The notes beneath the pieces were generated by a model. It was not told the origin of the DNA. It did not search any database and saw only the letters and a list, made by a program, of their open reading frames with translations. From Nonomuraea angiospora (GTDB lineage Bacteria > Actinomycetota > Actinomycetes > Streptosporangiales > Streptosporangiaceae), in the NCBI RefSeq assembly GCF_014873145.1, contig NZ_JADBEK010000001.1, positions 3,100,001 through 3,164,000 of the forward strand: 64,000 bases of DNA, in the 5' to 3' direction. Numbering within the stretch: the stretch's first letter is position 1; every line of letters begins with the position of its first letter. Position numbers and translations under genes: made by a program. This document shows positions 51,820-60,052 of the stretch, in pieces.

Positions 51820-51970
51820 CACCTCACACTATGCCCATGGATCCGCGAGCGGGAGAGATCTTCCAGGTGTTTTCCCACCCGGCCCTCTGTGACCCCTCTT
51901 TTATCCCCTTTGTCCCGCGCCCGCCCCCACGGGGCGCGGGTCCGTTTTCCCGCGTTTCCAGGGCCCCGTG

Positions 51971-52519
51971 TCAGGGCGTCCAGATCTCCTGAACCTGGAC
52001 AATCTTCCCCTTGTAGACGGTGATGAGCGCGGGCTTCCCGTCCCGCTTCATCAGCACCGACCTTGGGCAGCGCTTGTTGCCCAGCCCGGTGTTCCGGTTG
52101 ACCGTCATGCCGGCCTCCGACTTCCCGCAGCCGAACGCCGACAGATAGACCACGTCCTTGGCGACGCGCGAGGCGTACGCCATGACGTCACCCTCGGGCG
52201 GGCCCACGAAGTAGCCCTCTGTCTCGGTGCCCTTCTTCCACTTGATCGGCTCGTACTCGGCCACGTCCCCGCGGATCTCGGTGATCCGGCCGCGCAGGAT
52301 GCCGTCGTGGCGGGAGTGGATGCCCTTGGTGAAGTCATGCTTCGGGTCGGACTGGAGGGTCGTGCCGAAGGGCTTGGGCGCCTTGAACTTGGGGAACGCG
52401 GCGGCGTACCCGGAAGACGCACCGGCCGCCGCGGGGGCGGCGTGGGCGGCCACACCGGAGCTCAGCACCACGGCCACGGCGGCACCGGCCGCCAGGAGGC
52501 CACGCATGGGAGTGTTCAC
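51971..52519 (-). CDS. secreted protein, unknown function
   Basis: 182 residues (GTG 52519; ATG 52507 possible). Signal peptide GLLAAGAAVAVVLSSGVAAHA. Mature domain with FGTTLQSDPKHDFTKGIHS, VYLSAFGCGKSEAG and CPRSV, a two-Cys domain. Between pafA and prcA on the same strand. No recognised family. Confidence 0.65.
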   Translation of the reverse strand: MNTPMRGLLAAGAAVAVVLSSGVAAHAAPAAAGASSGYAAAFPKFKAPKPFGTTLQSDPKHDFTKGIHSRHDGILRGRITEIRGDVAEYEPIKWKKGTETEGYFVGPPEGDVMAYASRVAKDVVYLSAFGCGKSEAGMTVNRNTGLGNKRCPRSVLMKRDGKPALITVYKGKIVQVQEIWTP

Positions 52520-53312
52520 GGATTCTGAGATCCGCCATCACCCCCCGAAGTTCACCCCAACCCGAGTGATACAAATCACACTCCCCCACACCGCCAGCTT
52601 CTCCACCACCCCACCGCGCCCCAGCGGCCCACCGCACCCCAGCGGCCCCGTCGCCTCCTGCTGCACGCGGTCGCCGTGGCGCTCGCCGAGGCGGTCGAGT
52701 GCACCCCACCGGCCCCTCCGCACGCCAGCGGCCCCACCGCACGCCGCGGCACCCACTCGCCTCGCCGGCCCGACCGACCCCTGCCCACACCTCAGCGCCC
52801 ACGTCCCACCACGCCACGCGCCGACGCTCCGCTCCACCCACCTCCACGCGCCGACGCTCCGAGCGCCGCCCGCCAATCACGGGCCCTCATCCCCACGCCC
52901 CGCCGCAAAGGGGTGCGCGTCATCGCCACCGCAGGGTCCCCTGTGACGCACTGCGCCCCGCCTTCCCCCATGCCACCCGCCACCGCCGCCCAACTGCCAG
53001 ACCTCATCACCGCCGTGCACCGCCCACAATGGGCGCCGCCGACACCGCAGGGCCCTCTGACCACCGCCGCGCGCCCCGCCACCCTGCTCGCCTCGCCCAG
53101 CCCGCTCCCCGCCCACCGCCGTCCAACGCCACCCGCCCCCGCCGAGTCGCGCAACCGCCCGCCCCCTTGGCGCGACGGGCGCGGCGTCCACCGAAGCCCT
53201 GAGGCCCCGTCAGGCCCGTGGCGAGTTGCCGTGATGACGGCCGACCCGACGGCGCCCGGAAATCGCCGCTGCCTCCCCTGGCGAGCGGGAAAACCACCGC
53301 GGGACGACAAAA
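52520..53312. other. 793-base C-rich intergenic stretch, no convincing gene
   Basis: Very C-rich on the plus strand with long but low-complexity frames on both strands. A pair of 18-bp direct repeats (CCACGCGCCGACGCTCCG at 52814-52831 and 52844-52861) is present. No start with ribosome site and no recognisable domain. Contains the upstream region of the secreted protein gene and the sequence beyond prcA. Confidence 0.55.
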
Positions 53313-53348
53313 ACCCGCCAGGGGCCGCCGTAGCAGCCCCTGGCGGGT
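53313..53348 (-). terminator. terminator of the prcBA operon
   Basis: ACCCGCCAGGGGC, loop CGCCGTAGCA, GCCCCTGGCGGGT: perfect 13-bp stem, followed on the minus strand by TTTTTGTC. Thirty-seven bases past prcA. Confidence 0.88.
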
Positions 53349-53385
53349 CAAAGAAGGGTGGACGGGTTGGGAGAAGGGTGGACGG

Positions 53386-54180
53386 CTACAGCGGCGCCGA
53401 GCCGTCGTCCACGTCGCCCTCAGGCCCCGTGGGAGGCGGGGTGTCCTCGGCAGAGGGCTTGGCCGCGGGCGGCGGGGTGGCGGCCGGAGGCGGGGTGGTG
53501 GTCTGCGCCAGGAGACGCTCCAGGCGGGCGCCCGTGAGCCGCAGGAACTTGCGGTGCTCCCGGTTGCGGTCGAGGACCGCCACCTCGAGCTGCGCCACCG
53601 GCGGCCGCTCGCCACCCGGCTCGGTCAGCGCCGTCAGCGCCACCTCCAGCGCGTCGGCCAGCGACATCGACTCGCGGTAACGCTCCTTGAGCCGGGTGGA
53701 CACCGCGTCCGCCTGGCCGCCCATGGCCGCGAAGCCGTGCTCGTCGAAGACCGACCCGTCGAAGGTGAGCCGGTAGATCGCGTCGCCGTCCTTGGTCTCG
53801 CCGACCTCGGCGACCACGACCTCCACCTCCAGCGACTTGATCGACTCGGTGAAGATGCGGCCCAGGTTGGAGGCGTACAGGTTGGCCAGGCCGCGCCCGG
53901 TCACGTCGGAGCGGTCGTAGGTGTAGCCGTTGATGTCGGCGTAGCGGATGCCGCCGAGCCGCAGCTCCTCGAACTCGTTGTAGCGGCCCACGGCCGCGAA
54001 CCCGATGCGGTCGTAGATCTCGCTGATCTTGTGCAGCGCCCGCGACGGGTTGGGCGCGACGAACAGGATGCCGTCGACGTACTGCAGCACGACGACGGAG
54101 CGGCCCCGCGCGATGCCCTTGCGCGCGTAGTCGGCCTTGTCCCGCATGATCTGCTCAGGGGACGCATATCCAAAAGGCAT
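53386..54180 (-). CDS. prcA: proteasome alpha subunit
   Basis: 264 residues. MPFGYASPEQIMRDKADYARKGIARGRSVVVL start matches the alpha-type gate region; no catalytic Thr, as expected. C-terminal extension rich in Pro/Thr/Ala then acidic (EGDVDDGSAPL) is longer than in mycobacteria. Forms the outer rings. GTG 54186 is an alternative start nearer a GGACC element. Follows prcB at about 20 bases. Confidence 0.95.
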   Translation of the reverse strand: MPFGYASPEQIMRDKADYARKGIARGRSVVVLQYVDGILFVAPNPSRALHKISEIYDRIGFAAVGRYNEFEELRLGGIRYADINGYTYDRSDVTGRGLANLYASNLGRIFTESIKSLEVEVVVAEVGETKDGDAIYRLTFDGSVFDEHGFAAMGGQADAVSTRLKERYRESMSLADALEVALTALTEPGGERPPVAQLEVAVLDRNREHRKFLRLTGARLERLLAQTTTPPPAATPPPAAKPSAEDTPPPTGPEGDVDDGSAPL

Positions 54181-54201
54181 GGACACGTGCGGTGGTCCTT
54201 T

Positions 54202-55050
54202 CTAGCGCAGCGGGGCGATGGGGCCGTCAGGCGAGATCAGGCGGGCTTCGAGCATCTGCTCCACGTAGTCGGAGACCTGCTCCTCGCTCAGCCTGCGGAA
54301 GCCGTCGGCGTCGATCAGCGACACGATCGGCCAGATCTTCCTGGTGACGTCGGGCCCGCCGGTCGCCGAGTCGTCGTCGGCGGCGTCGTAAAGGGCCTGG
54401 ATGAGGGTCATCGCCATGTCGTCGGCCGACGCCCCGTCGCGGTAGAGCTTCTTCAGCGACCCGCGCGCGAAGATCGAGCCGGAGCCGATCGCGTCGAACC
54501 TCTCCCGCTCGTACGGCCCGCCCGCGACGTCGTAGCTGAAGATGCGCCCCTCGTCCTTGTCAGGGTCGTACGCGGCGAACAGCGGCACCACCACCAGCCC
54601 CTGCATCGCCATCGGAAGGTTGCCCCTGATCATGGTGGCCAGCCGGTTGGCCTTGCCCGCCACCGACATCGTGCGGCCCTCGAGCTTCTCGTAGTGCTCC
54701 AGCTCCACCCGGAACAGCCGGGCGAACTCGATGCCGGTGCTGGCCGTGCCCGCGATGCCCATGCACGAGTAGTCGTCGGTGCGGAAGACCTTCTCCACAT
54801 CGCGCTGCGAGATGATGTTGCCCGAGGTCGCCCGCCGGTCGCCCGCCATGATCACGCCACCGGCGAAGGTGGCGGCCACGATCGTCGTCGCGTGCGGGAC
54901 CTGGTCGCCGATCGGGGTGGCCAGCACCTCATTCCGCTGCGGCAGCAAATCAGGCGCATACGAGCTGACAAACTCCGTGAACGAGGAACTTCCGGTGTTG
55001 CGGAAAAGCTGGTTGACCAAGCCGGCGGGCAGATCCCTGTGCGATGCCAC
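54202..55050 (-). CDS. prcB: proteasome beta subunit
   Basis: 282 residues from GTG 55050 with GGAGGGAGTCGC upstream. Propeptide of 54 residues ends at PHA before Thr55 of [12 protein letters not shown], the N-terminal nucleophile after self-processing. GDRRATSG (Asp/Arg) and a conserved Lys in the body are present. Forms the inner rings. The upstream region (to pup) is atypical; see other entries. Confidence 0.96.
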   Translation of the reverse strand: MASHRDLPAGLVNQLFRNTGSSSFTEFVSSYAPDLLPQRNEVLATPIGDQVPHATTIVAATFAGGVIMAGDRRATSGNIISQRDVEKVFRTDDYSCMGIAGTASTGIEFARLFRVELEHYEKLEGRTMSVAGKANRLATMIRGNLPMAMQGLVVVPLFAAYDPDKDEGRIFSYDVAGGPYERERFDAIGSGSIFARGSLKKLYRDGASADDMAMTLIQALYDAADDDSATGGPDVTRKIWPIVSLIDADGFRRLSEEQVSDYVEQMLEARLISPDGPIAPLR

Positions 55051-55445
55051 GCGACTCCCTCCAAACGTCAGTGTTCCTAGGGCGACCCTACTCATGTTGC
55101 GTTGTTGTCTGCACTTCCCACGATCAGCTCACGGCGAACCCGCGTGATCACACGCCGCCCCGTTCCGTGTTCAGATCGTTTCTTCACGGCTCCCTGCGGC
55201 CATGCGACCGTCGGCATGTCCGCACACCCTGAACACGAGGCCGACCTGCGATTCCCCAGCCGACCTGCGATGATCGCCCTCTGGCCGCCCTCGCCCGCAC
55301 GTCCTGCGGCACCGGCGCGAGGCCCCCGGCGGCGGGAGGGCCGCACGCATGATCCGCCACACCCTCGGCAGACTCGCGGCCACCGTCGTGCCGGCCTTCC
55401 TTCACGCTCCCCATGCTCTGGCCGGCAAGGTGTTCCCCGGAGGGC

Positions 55446-55680
55446 CGACCGCGCCGCCAGAGCCGCGGACCTCGCCGCCCGCCTCGGCCTCGAAGCCCGC
55501 GCCTCCCCCGAACGCCTTCAGCGCGACCTCGCCGTCACCACCGTCTCCGTCACCCACGACCAGGCCGAACCCTCGCACTCGCCGACCGTGTCGCCGCCAT
55601 GTCCCGACGGCCACATGATCCAGACCGTCACCCTGCCGAGCTCTTCCACCGCCCCGCCACCCCTCATCCAGTCATCCAGG
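55446..55680 (+). pseudogene. remnant of an ABC transporter ATPase C-terminal region
   Basis: One frame gives ERLQRDLAVTTVSVTHDQ, the segment after Walker B in sugar-type ABC ATPases. After a frame change the sequence continues LALADRVAAM and PAELFHRPATP, which normally follow in the same protein. So at least one frameshift and a lost start mark it as a decayed fragment. It sits between prcB and the polymerase gene; the rest of 55051-55784 shows no gene. Confidence 0.5.
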
Positions 55681-55784
55681 CCGTCGTCCAAGAAGGCGAG
55701 AACCACCCATCGGCACCCCCGTCTGGGCCGTCCCCACCGCGCCCTCATCTACCGCGACGACCGCCTCACGCCATACTTGGGACC

Positions 55785-56846
55785 ATGAGGGACTGGATCC
55801 TTCACGTCGACCTCGACCAGTTCATCGCCGCCGTCGAGATCCTCCGCCACCCCGAACTCCGCGGCAAACCCGTCGTCGTCGGTGGCTCAGGAGACCCCAC
55901 CCAGCCCCGCACCGTGGCCGCCACCGCCACCTACGAGGCCCGCGAACACGGCGTCCACTCCGGCATGCCACTGCGCACCGCGCTCAAACGCTGCCCCGAA
56001 GCGATCTTCCTGCCCAGCGACCCACCCGCCTACGAAGCCGCCTCCGCCCGCGTCATGGCCGTGCTCCGCGAGTTCCCCGTACGCGTCGAAATCTGGGGCT
56101 GGGACGAGGCCTTCCTCGGCGCCACCACCGACGACCCCGAAGCCCTCGCCGCCACCATCCGCCAGACCGTACGCGAACGCACCGAGCTGTCCTGCTCCAT
56201 CGGCATCGGCGACAACAAACACCAGGCCAAACTAGCCTCCGGCCTCGCCAAACCCGCCGGGATCTACCGCCTCACCAGCGACAACTGGGCCGAGATCATG
56301 AACGACCGCCCCACCGACGCGCTCTGGGGCATCGGCGCCAAGATCTCCAAGAAACTTGCCGCCCTCGGCCTCCACACCGTCGCCCAGCTGGCCGCCGCCG
56401 ACCCCGTTCACCTCGCCCGCCACTTCGGCCCCACCAACGGCCCCTGGTACCGCTACCTCGCCCTCGGCAAAGGCGAAGCCGAAGTCGTCACCACGCCCTG
56501 GGTCGCCCGCGGGCACAGCCGCGAAACCACCTTCCAGCACGACCTCACCGACGAAGCCGACATCGCCCACCACGTCTCCACCCTCGCCGCCCAGGTCGCC
56601 CGCGACGCCCGCGAAGCCGGCCGCGACATCACCCGGGTATCGGTCAAGGTCCGCTTCACCCCGTTCCTCACCCGAACCCGCCAGTCGAAGCTTCCCGCCC
56701 CCACCACGGACCCGGCCACCATCCAGCAGGCGGCCCTCACCGTTCTCACCCGCTTCGAGCTCACCCGTCCGGTCCGCCTCCTGGGCGTCGCCGTCGACTA
56801 CACCCTCCCCAGAGAAGATCAGCCCACCCTCGACACCGTCGAATAG
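55785..56846 (+). CDS. DinB2-like Y-family DNA polymerase (Pol IV family)
   Basis: 353 residues from ATG 55785. Catalytic Asp9 and Asp11 in HVDLDQFIAAVE and Asp-Glu in WGWDEAFLG, then thumb and little-finger domains. At the steric-gate position, where Pol IV has Phe/Tyr, Ile14 is present, as in mycobacterial DinB2 (Leu14), which inserts ribonucleotides. No obvious clamp-binding motif at the C-terminus. Intact, but within a decayed region between prcB and pup. Confidence 0.88.
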   Translation: MRDWILHVDLDQFIAAVEILRHPELRGKPVVVGGSGDPTQPRTVAATATYEAREHGVHSGMPLRTALKRCPEAIFLPSDPPAYEAASARVMAVLREFPVRVEIWGWDEAFLGATTDDPEALAATIRQTVRERTELSCSIGIGDNKHQAKLASGLAKPAGIYRLTSDNWAEIMNDRPTDALWGIGAKISKKLAALGLHTVAQLAAADPVHLARHFGPTNGPWYRYLALGKGEAEVVTTPWVARGHSRETTFQHDLTDEADIAHHVSTLAAQVARDAREAGRDITRVSVKVRFTPFLTRTRQSKLPAPTTDPATIQQAALTVLTRFELTRPVRLLGVAVDYTLPREDQPTLDTVE

Positions 56847-57041
56847 AACTCGCCCCGAAGCCGCTCCCCAGCCTCAATCAACCCCCGAAGCTCCTCCTCC
56901 GAAACCTCGGCCTCGTCGAACTCCTCAACGGTCGCCTCCCGCAACCGCTCGGCGCCGGCTGTCCGATCGACCTCGGCGGGCTCGATCCACCGTCTGGTGG
57001 CAGGCTGAGTACGTTCGATTCTTTGCGCCTTGGAGGTTCTG

Positions 57042-58106
57042 ATGCGTGCAGGCGTCGTGGTCACCGCACACCCCGGTGTGGAGGACCTCGCCGTACAGGC
57101 CGAGGAGTTGGGCCTGCACAGTTTCTGGCTCAACGACACCCCGATGGTCCACGGCGACCCCTTCGTCGCCCTGGGACTGTGTGCGAAGGCCACCAGCCGC
57201 ATCAGGCTCGGCATCGGCGTGACCTCACCGGCGCTGCGCTCGGCCCCGGCCGCCGCGAGCGCGTTCGCCAGCCTCAACGCCCTGGCGCCGGGCCGGATCA
57301 TCTGCGGGATCGGCACCGGGAACACCGCCCGGCGCACACTGGGCATGCGGCCGACCACAGCAGCCACGATGGAGAACTTCACCGCCGCACTGCAGGACTT
57401 GTGCGCCGGCCGCACCATCGAGTACCGCGAAGGGGACCGGGTCCGCGACGTCCGGTTCCTGCACACCGGGGCGCACGCGAACACGGCCGACCCGATCGAG
57501 TTCGTCGTGGCCGCGCTTGGACCGAAGGCCGCCGCCGTCGCCGGGCGCCGCGGGACCGGCCTGATCTCCTTCGGCCTGCTGGACCCCACCGCCTGGCAAG
57601 CACTGCATGACGCGCGCCGCCACGCCGCTCAGGACACGCCACGCGACCCCGAATCCCGCACGGACTCCTACCTGGTCACCGCGCTGCACATACTCGACCA
57701 GGACGAGGACCCGCGCGGCGACGCGGTCCGGGACGCAACTGGCCACATCGTCCTGTCGCTGCTGGCCTTCGCCGCCGACACGGCCGCCGACTCACACGCT
57801 TTCGCCGACCGACTCGGCCGCGAGGAACGAGAGGCGGTGCGGCGACTCCTCGACCGGCGCGGCACCACCGCCACCGCACCCGATCGGCACACCAGGCTCT
57901 ACCCCGACTACCTCCAACGCATCGCGCCGGAGGACAGGGACCTGATCCTGCCCTCACTGATGAACACTTTGGCCTTGGTCGGGACCCGCGACGACCTCCG
58001 CGCCCGCATCACCACCCTGGAACAGGCCGGCATCGACGAACTGCTCATCCAGCCGGTGATCGACCCACCGGCCGAGATGGCCCAGCTCGCGAAACTCCTC
58101 ACCTGA
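57042..58106 (+). CDS. LLM-class flavin-dependent oxidoreductase (F420-type)
   Basis: 354 residues from ATG 57042 with GGAGG five bases upstream. TIM-barrel luciferase-like family: EELGLHSFWLNDTP, IRLGIGVTSPALRSAPAAASAFASLNALAPGR, GIGTGNTARRTLG, then the C-terminal AGIDELLIQP. Such proteins use F420H2 or FMNH2 to reduce diverse substrates. No partner gene nearby. In the DNA inserted between prcB and pup. Confidence 0.85.
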   Translation: MRAGVVVTAHPGVEDLAVQAEELGLHSFWLNDTPMVHGDPFVALGLCAKATSRIRLGIGVTSPALRSAPAAASAFASLNALAPGRIICGIGTGNTARRTLGMRPTTAATMENFTAALQDLCAGRTIEYREGDRVRDVRFLHTGAHANTADPIEFVVAALGPKAAAVAGRRGTGLISFGLLDPTAWQALHDARRHAAQDTPRDPESRTDSYLVTALHILDQDEDPRGDAVRDATGHIVLSLLAFAADTAADSHAFADRLGREEREAVRRLLDRRGTTATAPDRHTRLYPDYLQRIAPEDRDLILPSLMNTLALVGTRDDLRARITTLEQAGIDELLIQPVIDPPAEMAQLAKLLT

Positions 58107-58196
58107 GCGGACCCGCCGGCCGTGCGCACGCGGTTCACCGGCAACAAGACCTGAGGAGGTTCGGCCGAAACCGTTCGGATCAAGGTGACGGGCCGC

Positions 58197-58725
58197 AGGG
58201 CGGCATTACGCATCGCGGTGAGTGCGCCCTTGCGTCCGCGTTTCCGGAGCTCTTCTGCTCTGGCGTCCATCGCATCGGACAGGGCTTGCACTTCATCGTA
58301 GGTAAGAGGCCGCCGGCCGGGTTGCCCTTCATGATCGGCGACATGAGTGGCCCGGTTGTCCTCGTGGAAGAGTTGCCGAGGTGCCTGCCCGAATCGCTCA
58401 AGGCACTCCGCCGGCCAGCCGAAGCGCCAGCGTGGTCTCGCAGGCCCGCCGTGTCGACATGGTGATCGGCCGTTCGCGATTCGGAGATCGAAGATGCGCG
58501 ATGAACGCCTCGCCGTCGGCTGGTCCCCACTCCCACGGGTGCTGGTTGGTGATATCCACCTGGCGCCGTGCCGACGCCACCCTCGGCTTGTTCGTTGAGG
58601 AATCGGGTGCGTTGCCGGCGCACCCATCCCCTCAGCATCGCCTCGAAGACCCCCGGTTTGGGATCGATGACCCCTTCGACGAGTTTCAGGCCCGCAGCCC
58701 CAGGTAAATCGGCTGTTTGCCCCAC
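58197..58725 (-). pseudogene. tyrosine-type integrase, N-terminal remnant with frameshifts
   Basis: Three frames join to resemble the N-terminal core-binding region of actinomycete phage-type integrases: KPGVFEAMLRGWVRRQRTRF, then NQHPWEWGPADGEAFIAHLRS, then ERFGQAPRQLFHEDN, RRPLTYDEVQALSDAMDARA and RKGALTAMRNAAL. At least two frameshifts and the catalytic domain (Arg, His, Tyr) is absent. A relic of a mobile element. Confidence 0.7.
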
Positions 58726-58739
58726 AAGCCCTTCGTTGC

Positions 58740-59174
58740 GTCACATGCAACGTTGTGCCGAAGAAGATCAGGATCCGGCCGTGCGCACCACCTTCGACCT
58801 GGGCTTACGCGACATCGCCCGACAGGGCGAATGATGCATTTGATGCGACTTCGCCGGTTTGTTGCGGTTGACACAGAGAATGCCCCGGACCGGGCCGGTC
58901 GCGTGGCCGTGGTCGACGAACGCGCCGGAGACGGCCCGGCAGATGGCGCAGAGCCCGCCCTGACGGGCGAGCATGCGCTCGAAGTCGTCCTCGGTGATGC
59001 CATGGCGGTAGCCGAGCAGATAGTTCCGCTCGCTACCGGGTTTTTGATCTTGTTCTCGCGGCTCACGATGGTGGCACGGCGGGCCCCGTTGTCGCCGGAC
59101 TCGCTCCTGGTCTTCGTTTCGCCGCGCCGAGCGCAGTGTTTGTGCCCGTCGGGAACCTCACGCCCATCACGCAC
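58740..59174 (-). pseudogene. endonuclease VII-like HNH protein, frameshifted
   Basis: GTG 59174 begins RDGREVPDGHKHCARRGETKT, close to the Cys-rich N-terminus of endonuclease VII family proteins, then a frame change leads to NYLLGYRHGITEDDFERMLA, GGLCAICRAVSGAFVDHGHATG and GILCVN. The end (DPDLLR) is in the first frame again. Several zinc-ligand Cys are replaced by Arg (HCARRG, CVNRN). Non-functional relic just upstream of pup's stop. Confidence 0.65.
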
Positions 59175-59222
59175 GACCTTCCGGCGTTTCCACCCGACTT
59201 ACCCCTTTGATGTCCGCTTGCC

Positions 59223-59432
59223 CTACTCTCCGCCCTTCTGGACGTAGCTGCGCACGAATTCCTCTGCGTTCTCTTCGAGAACTTCGTCGATTTCGTCCAG
59301 AATTGCGTCGACATCGTCCGTGAGCTTCTCCTGGCGCTCCTGGACGTCCGGCGTCACCGACGCCTCGGTCTCCTCGACTTCGCTCTCGCGCCGACCGGCC
59401 TGCTTCTGGCCTCCGGTGTCCTTGGTTGCCAT
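59223..59432 (-). CDS. pup: prokaryotic ubiquitin-like protein Pup
   Basis: 69 residues. Disordered, acidic: MATKDTGGQKQAGRRE start, coiled-coil ERQEKLTDDVDAILDEIDEVLEENAEEF that binds the ARC ATPase, and C-terminal Gly-Gly-Glu. With Glu rather than Gln at the end, no deamidation is needed. GGAGGTAGGAC precedes ATG. Normally next to prcB; here 4.2 kb of inserted and decayed DNA separates them. Confidence 0.96.
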   Translation of the reverse strand: MATKDTGGQKQAGRRESEVEETEASVTPDVQERQEKLTDDVDAILDEIDEVLEENAEEFVRSYVQKGGE

Positions 59433-59521
59433 GTCCTACCTCCGGTTGGGGGACTGCCTCTAGGCATATCTTCCCCGAACCGGGCGACATTTCGCGCCGA
59501 TCGCCCAGCGATCTTGCCGGC

Positions 59522-59550
59522 TTGACTAGATAGCTAAACTATCCAACAAT
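59522..59550 (+). promoter_or_regulatory. promoter with an inverted repeat between -35 and -10
   Basis: TTGACT (59522-59527), 17-base spacer, AACAAT (59545-59550). The spacer holds GATAG-CTAAA-CTATC (59529-59543). Resembles MarR-type sites; would let a repressor block the gene at 59578. No MarR gene is adjacent. Confidence 0.45.
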
Positions 59551-59577
59551 GGATCCACTACGCACGAGGAGGTTCCG

Positions 59578-59982
59578 ATGTCCCCCGAATCCCTGAGCAC
59601 CGCCGGTGTGCTCCTCATCACAGTCCCCGGAGTGGCCTTCGGCGGCGTCACCCTGTTGAAGTTCCTGATGCGCGACGTCCCCGGCTATCTGGACAACCCG
59701 GTCCGGCGTGGCCTGTGGCGGGCCGGGCACGCGCATGCGGGCGTGCTGGTGCTGTTCGCGCTGGTGGCGATGCTCTACGTGGACCAGGCGAGTCTGCCTG
59801 AGGGCGTGAAGGCCCTGACGCGGGTGTTGATCGTGGCCGCGCCGATCCTGATGCCGCTGGGCTTCTTCCTGTCGGTGGTGCGTCCGGGTGACACGAAGCC
59901 GAGCAGGTTGATCTGGCTGACGGCGGCGGGCGGGGCGTGCCTGGCGGTGGGCACGCTGACGCTGGGTGTGGGCCTGCTGTAA
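59578..59982 (+). CDS. membrane protein, unknown
   Basis: 134 residues, four hydrophobic segments (VLLITVPGVAFGGVTLL; HAGVLVLFALVAMLYV; VLIVAAPILMPLGFFLSVV; LTAAGGACLAVGTLTLGVGLL). GAGGAGGTTCCG precedes ATG. Lies in opposite orientation between dop and pup, with its own promoter and operator-like repeat. Function unknown. Confidence 0.7.
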   Translation: MSPESLSTAGVLLITVPGVAFGGVTLLKFLMRDVPGYLDNPVRRGLWRAGHAHAGVLVLFALVAMLYVDQASLPEGVKALTRVLIVAAPILMPLGFFLSVVRPGDTKPSRLIWLTAAGGACLAVGTLTLGVGLL

Positions 59983-60000
59983 GAGGGCGTGGGCCTGCTG

Positions 60001-60034
60001 CAGGAGACCGGCCCGCGCAGGAGACCGGCCCGCG
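60001..60034. repeat. 17-bp perfect tandem repeat
   Basis: CAGGAGACCGGCCCGCG at 60001-60017 and again at 60018-60034, just past the membrane protein gene and overlapping the terminator. Confidence 0.9.
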
Positions 60035-60045
60035 TGGGCCGGTCT
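60022..60045. terminator. terminator between convergent dop and membrane protein genes
   Basis: AGACCGGCCC, loop GCGT, GGGCCGGTCT: 10-bp perfect stem, 8 bases before the dop stop region. Confidence 0.7.
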
Positions 60046-60052
60046 GAGGGGG

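Noticed and set aside
52676..53310. Long frames on both strands in the C-rich stretch past prcA
   Set aside because: Compositional; the plus frame is almost only Pro, Ala, Arg and Thr and runs antisense into prcA.
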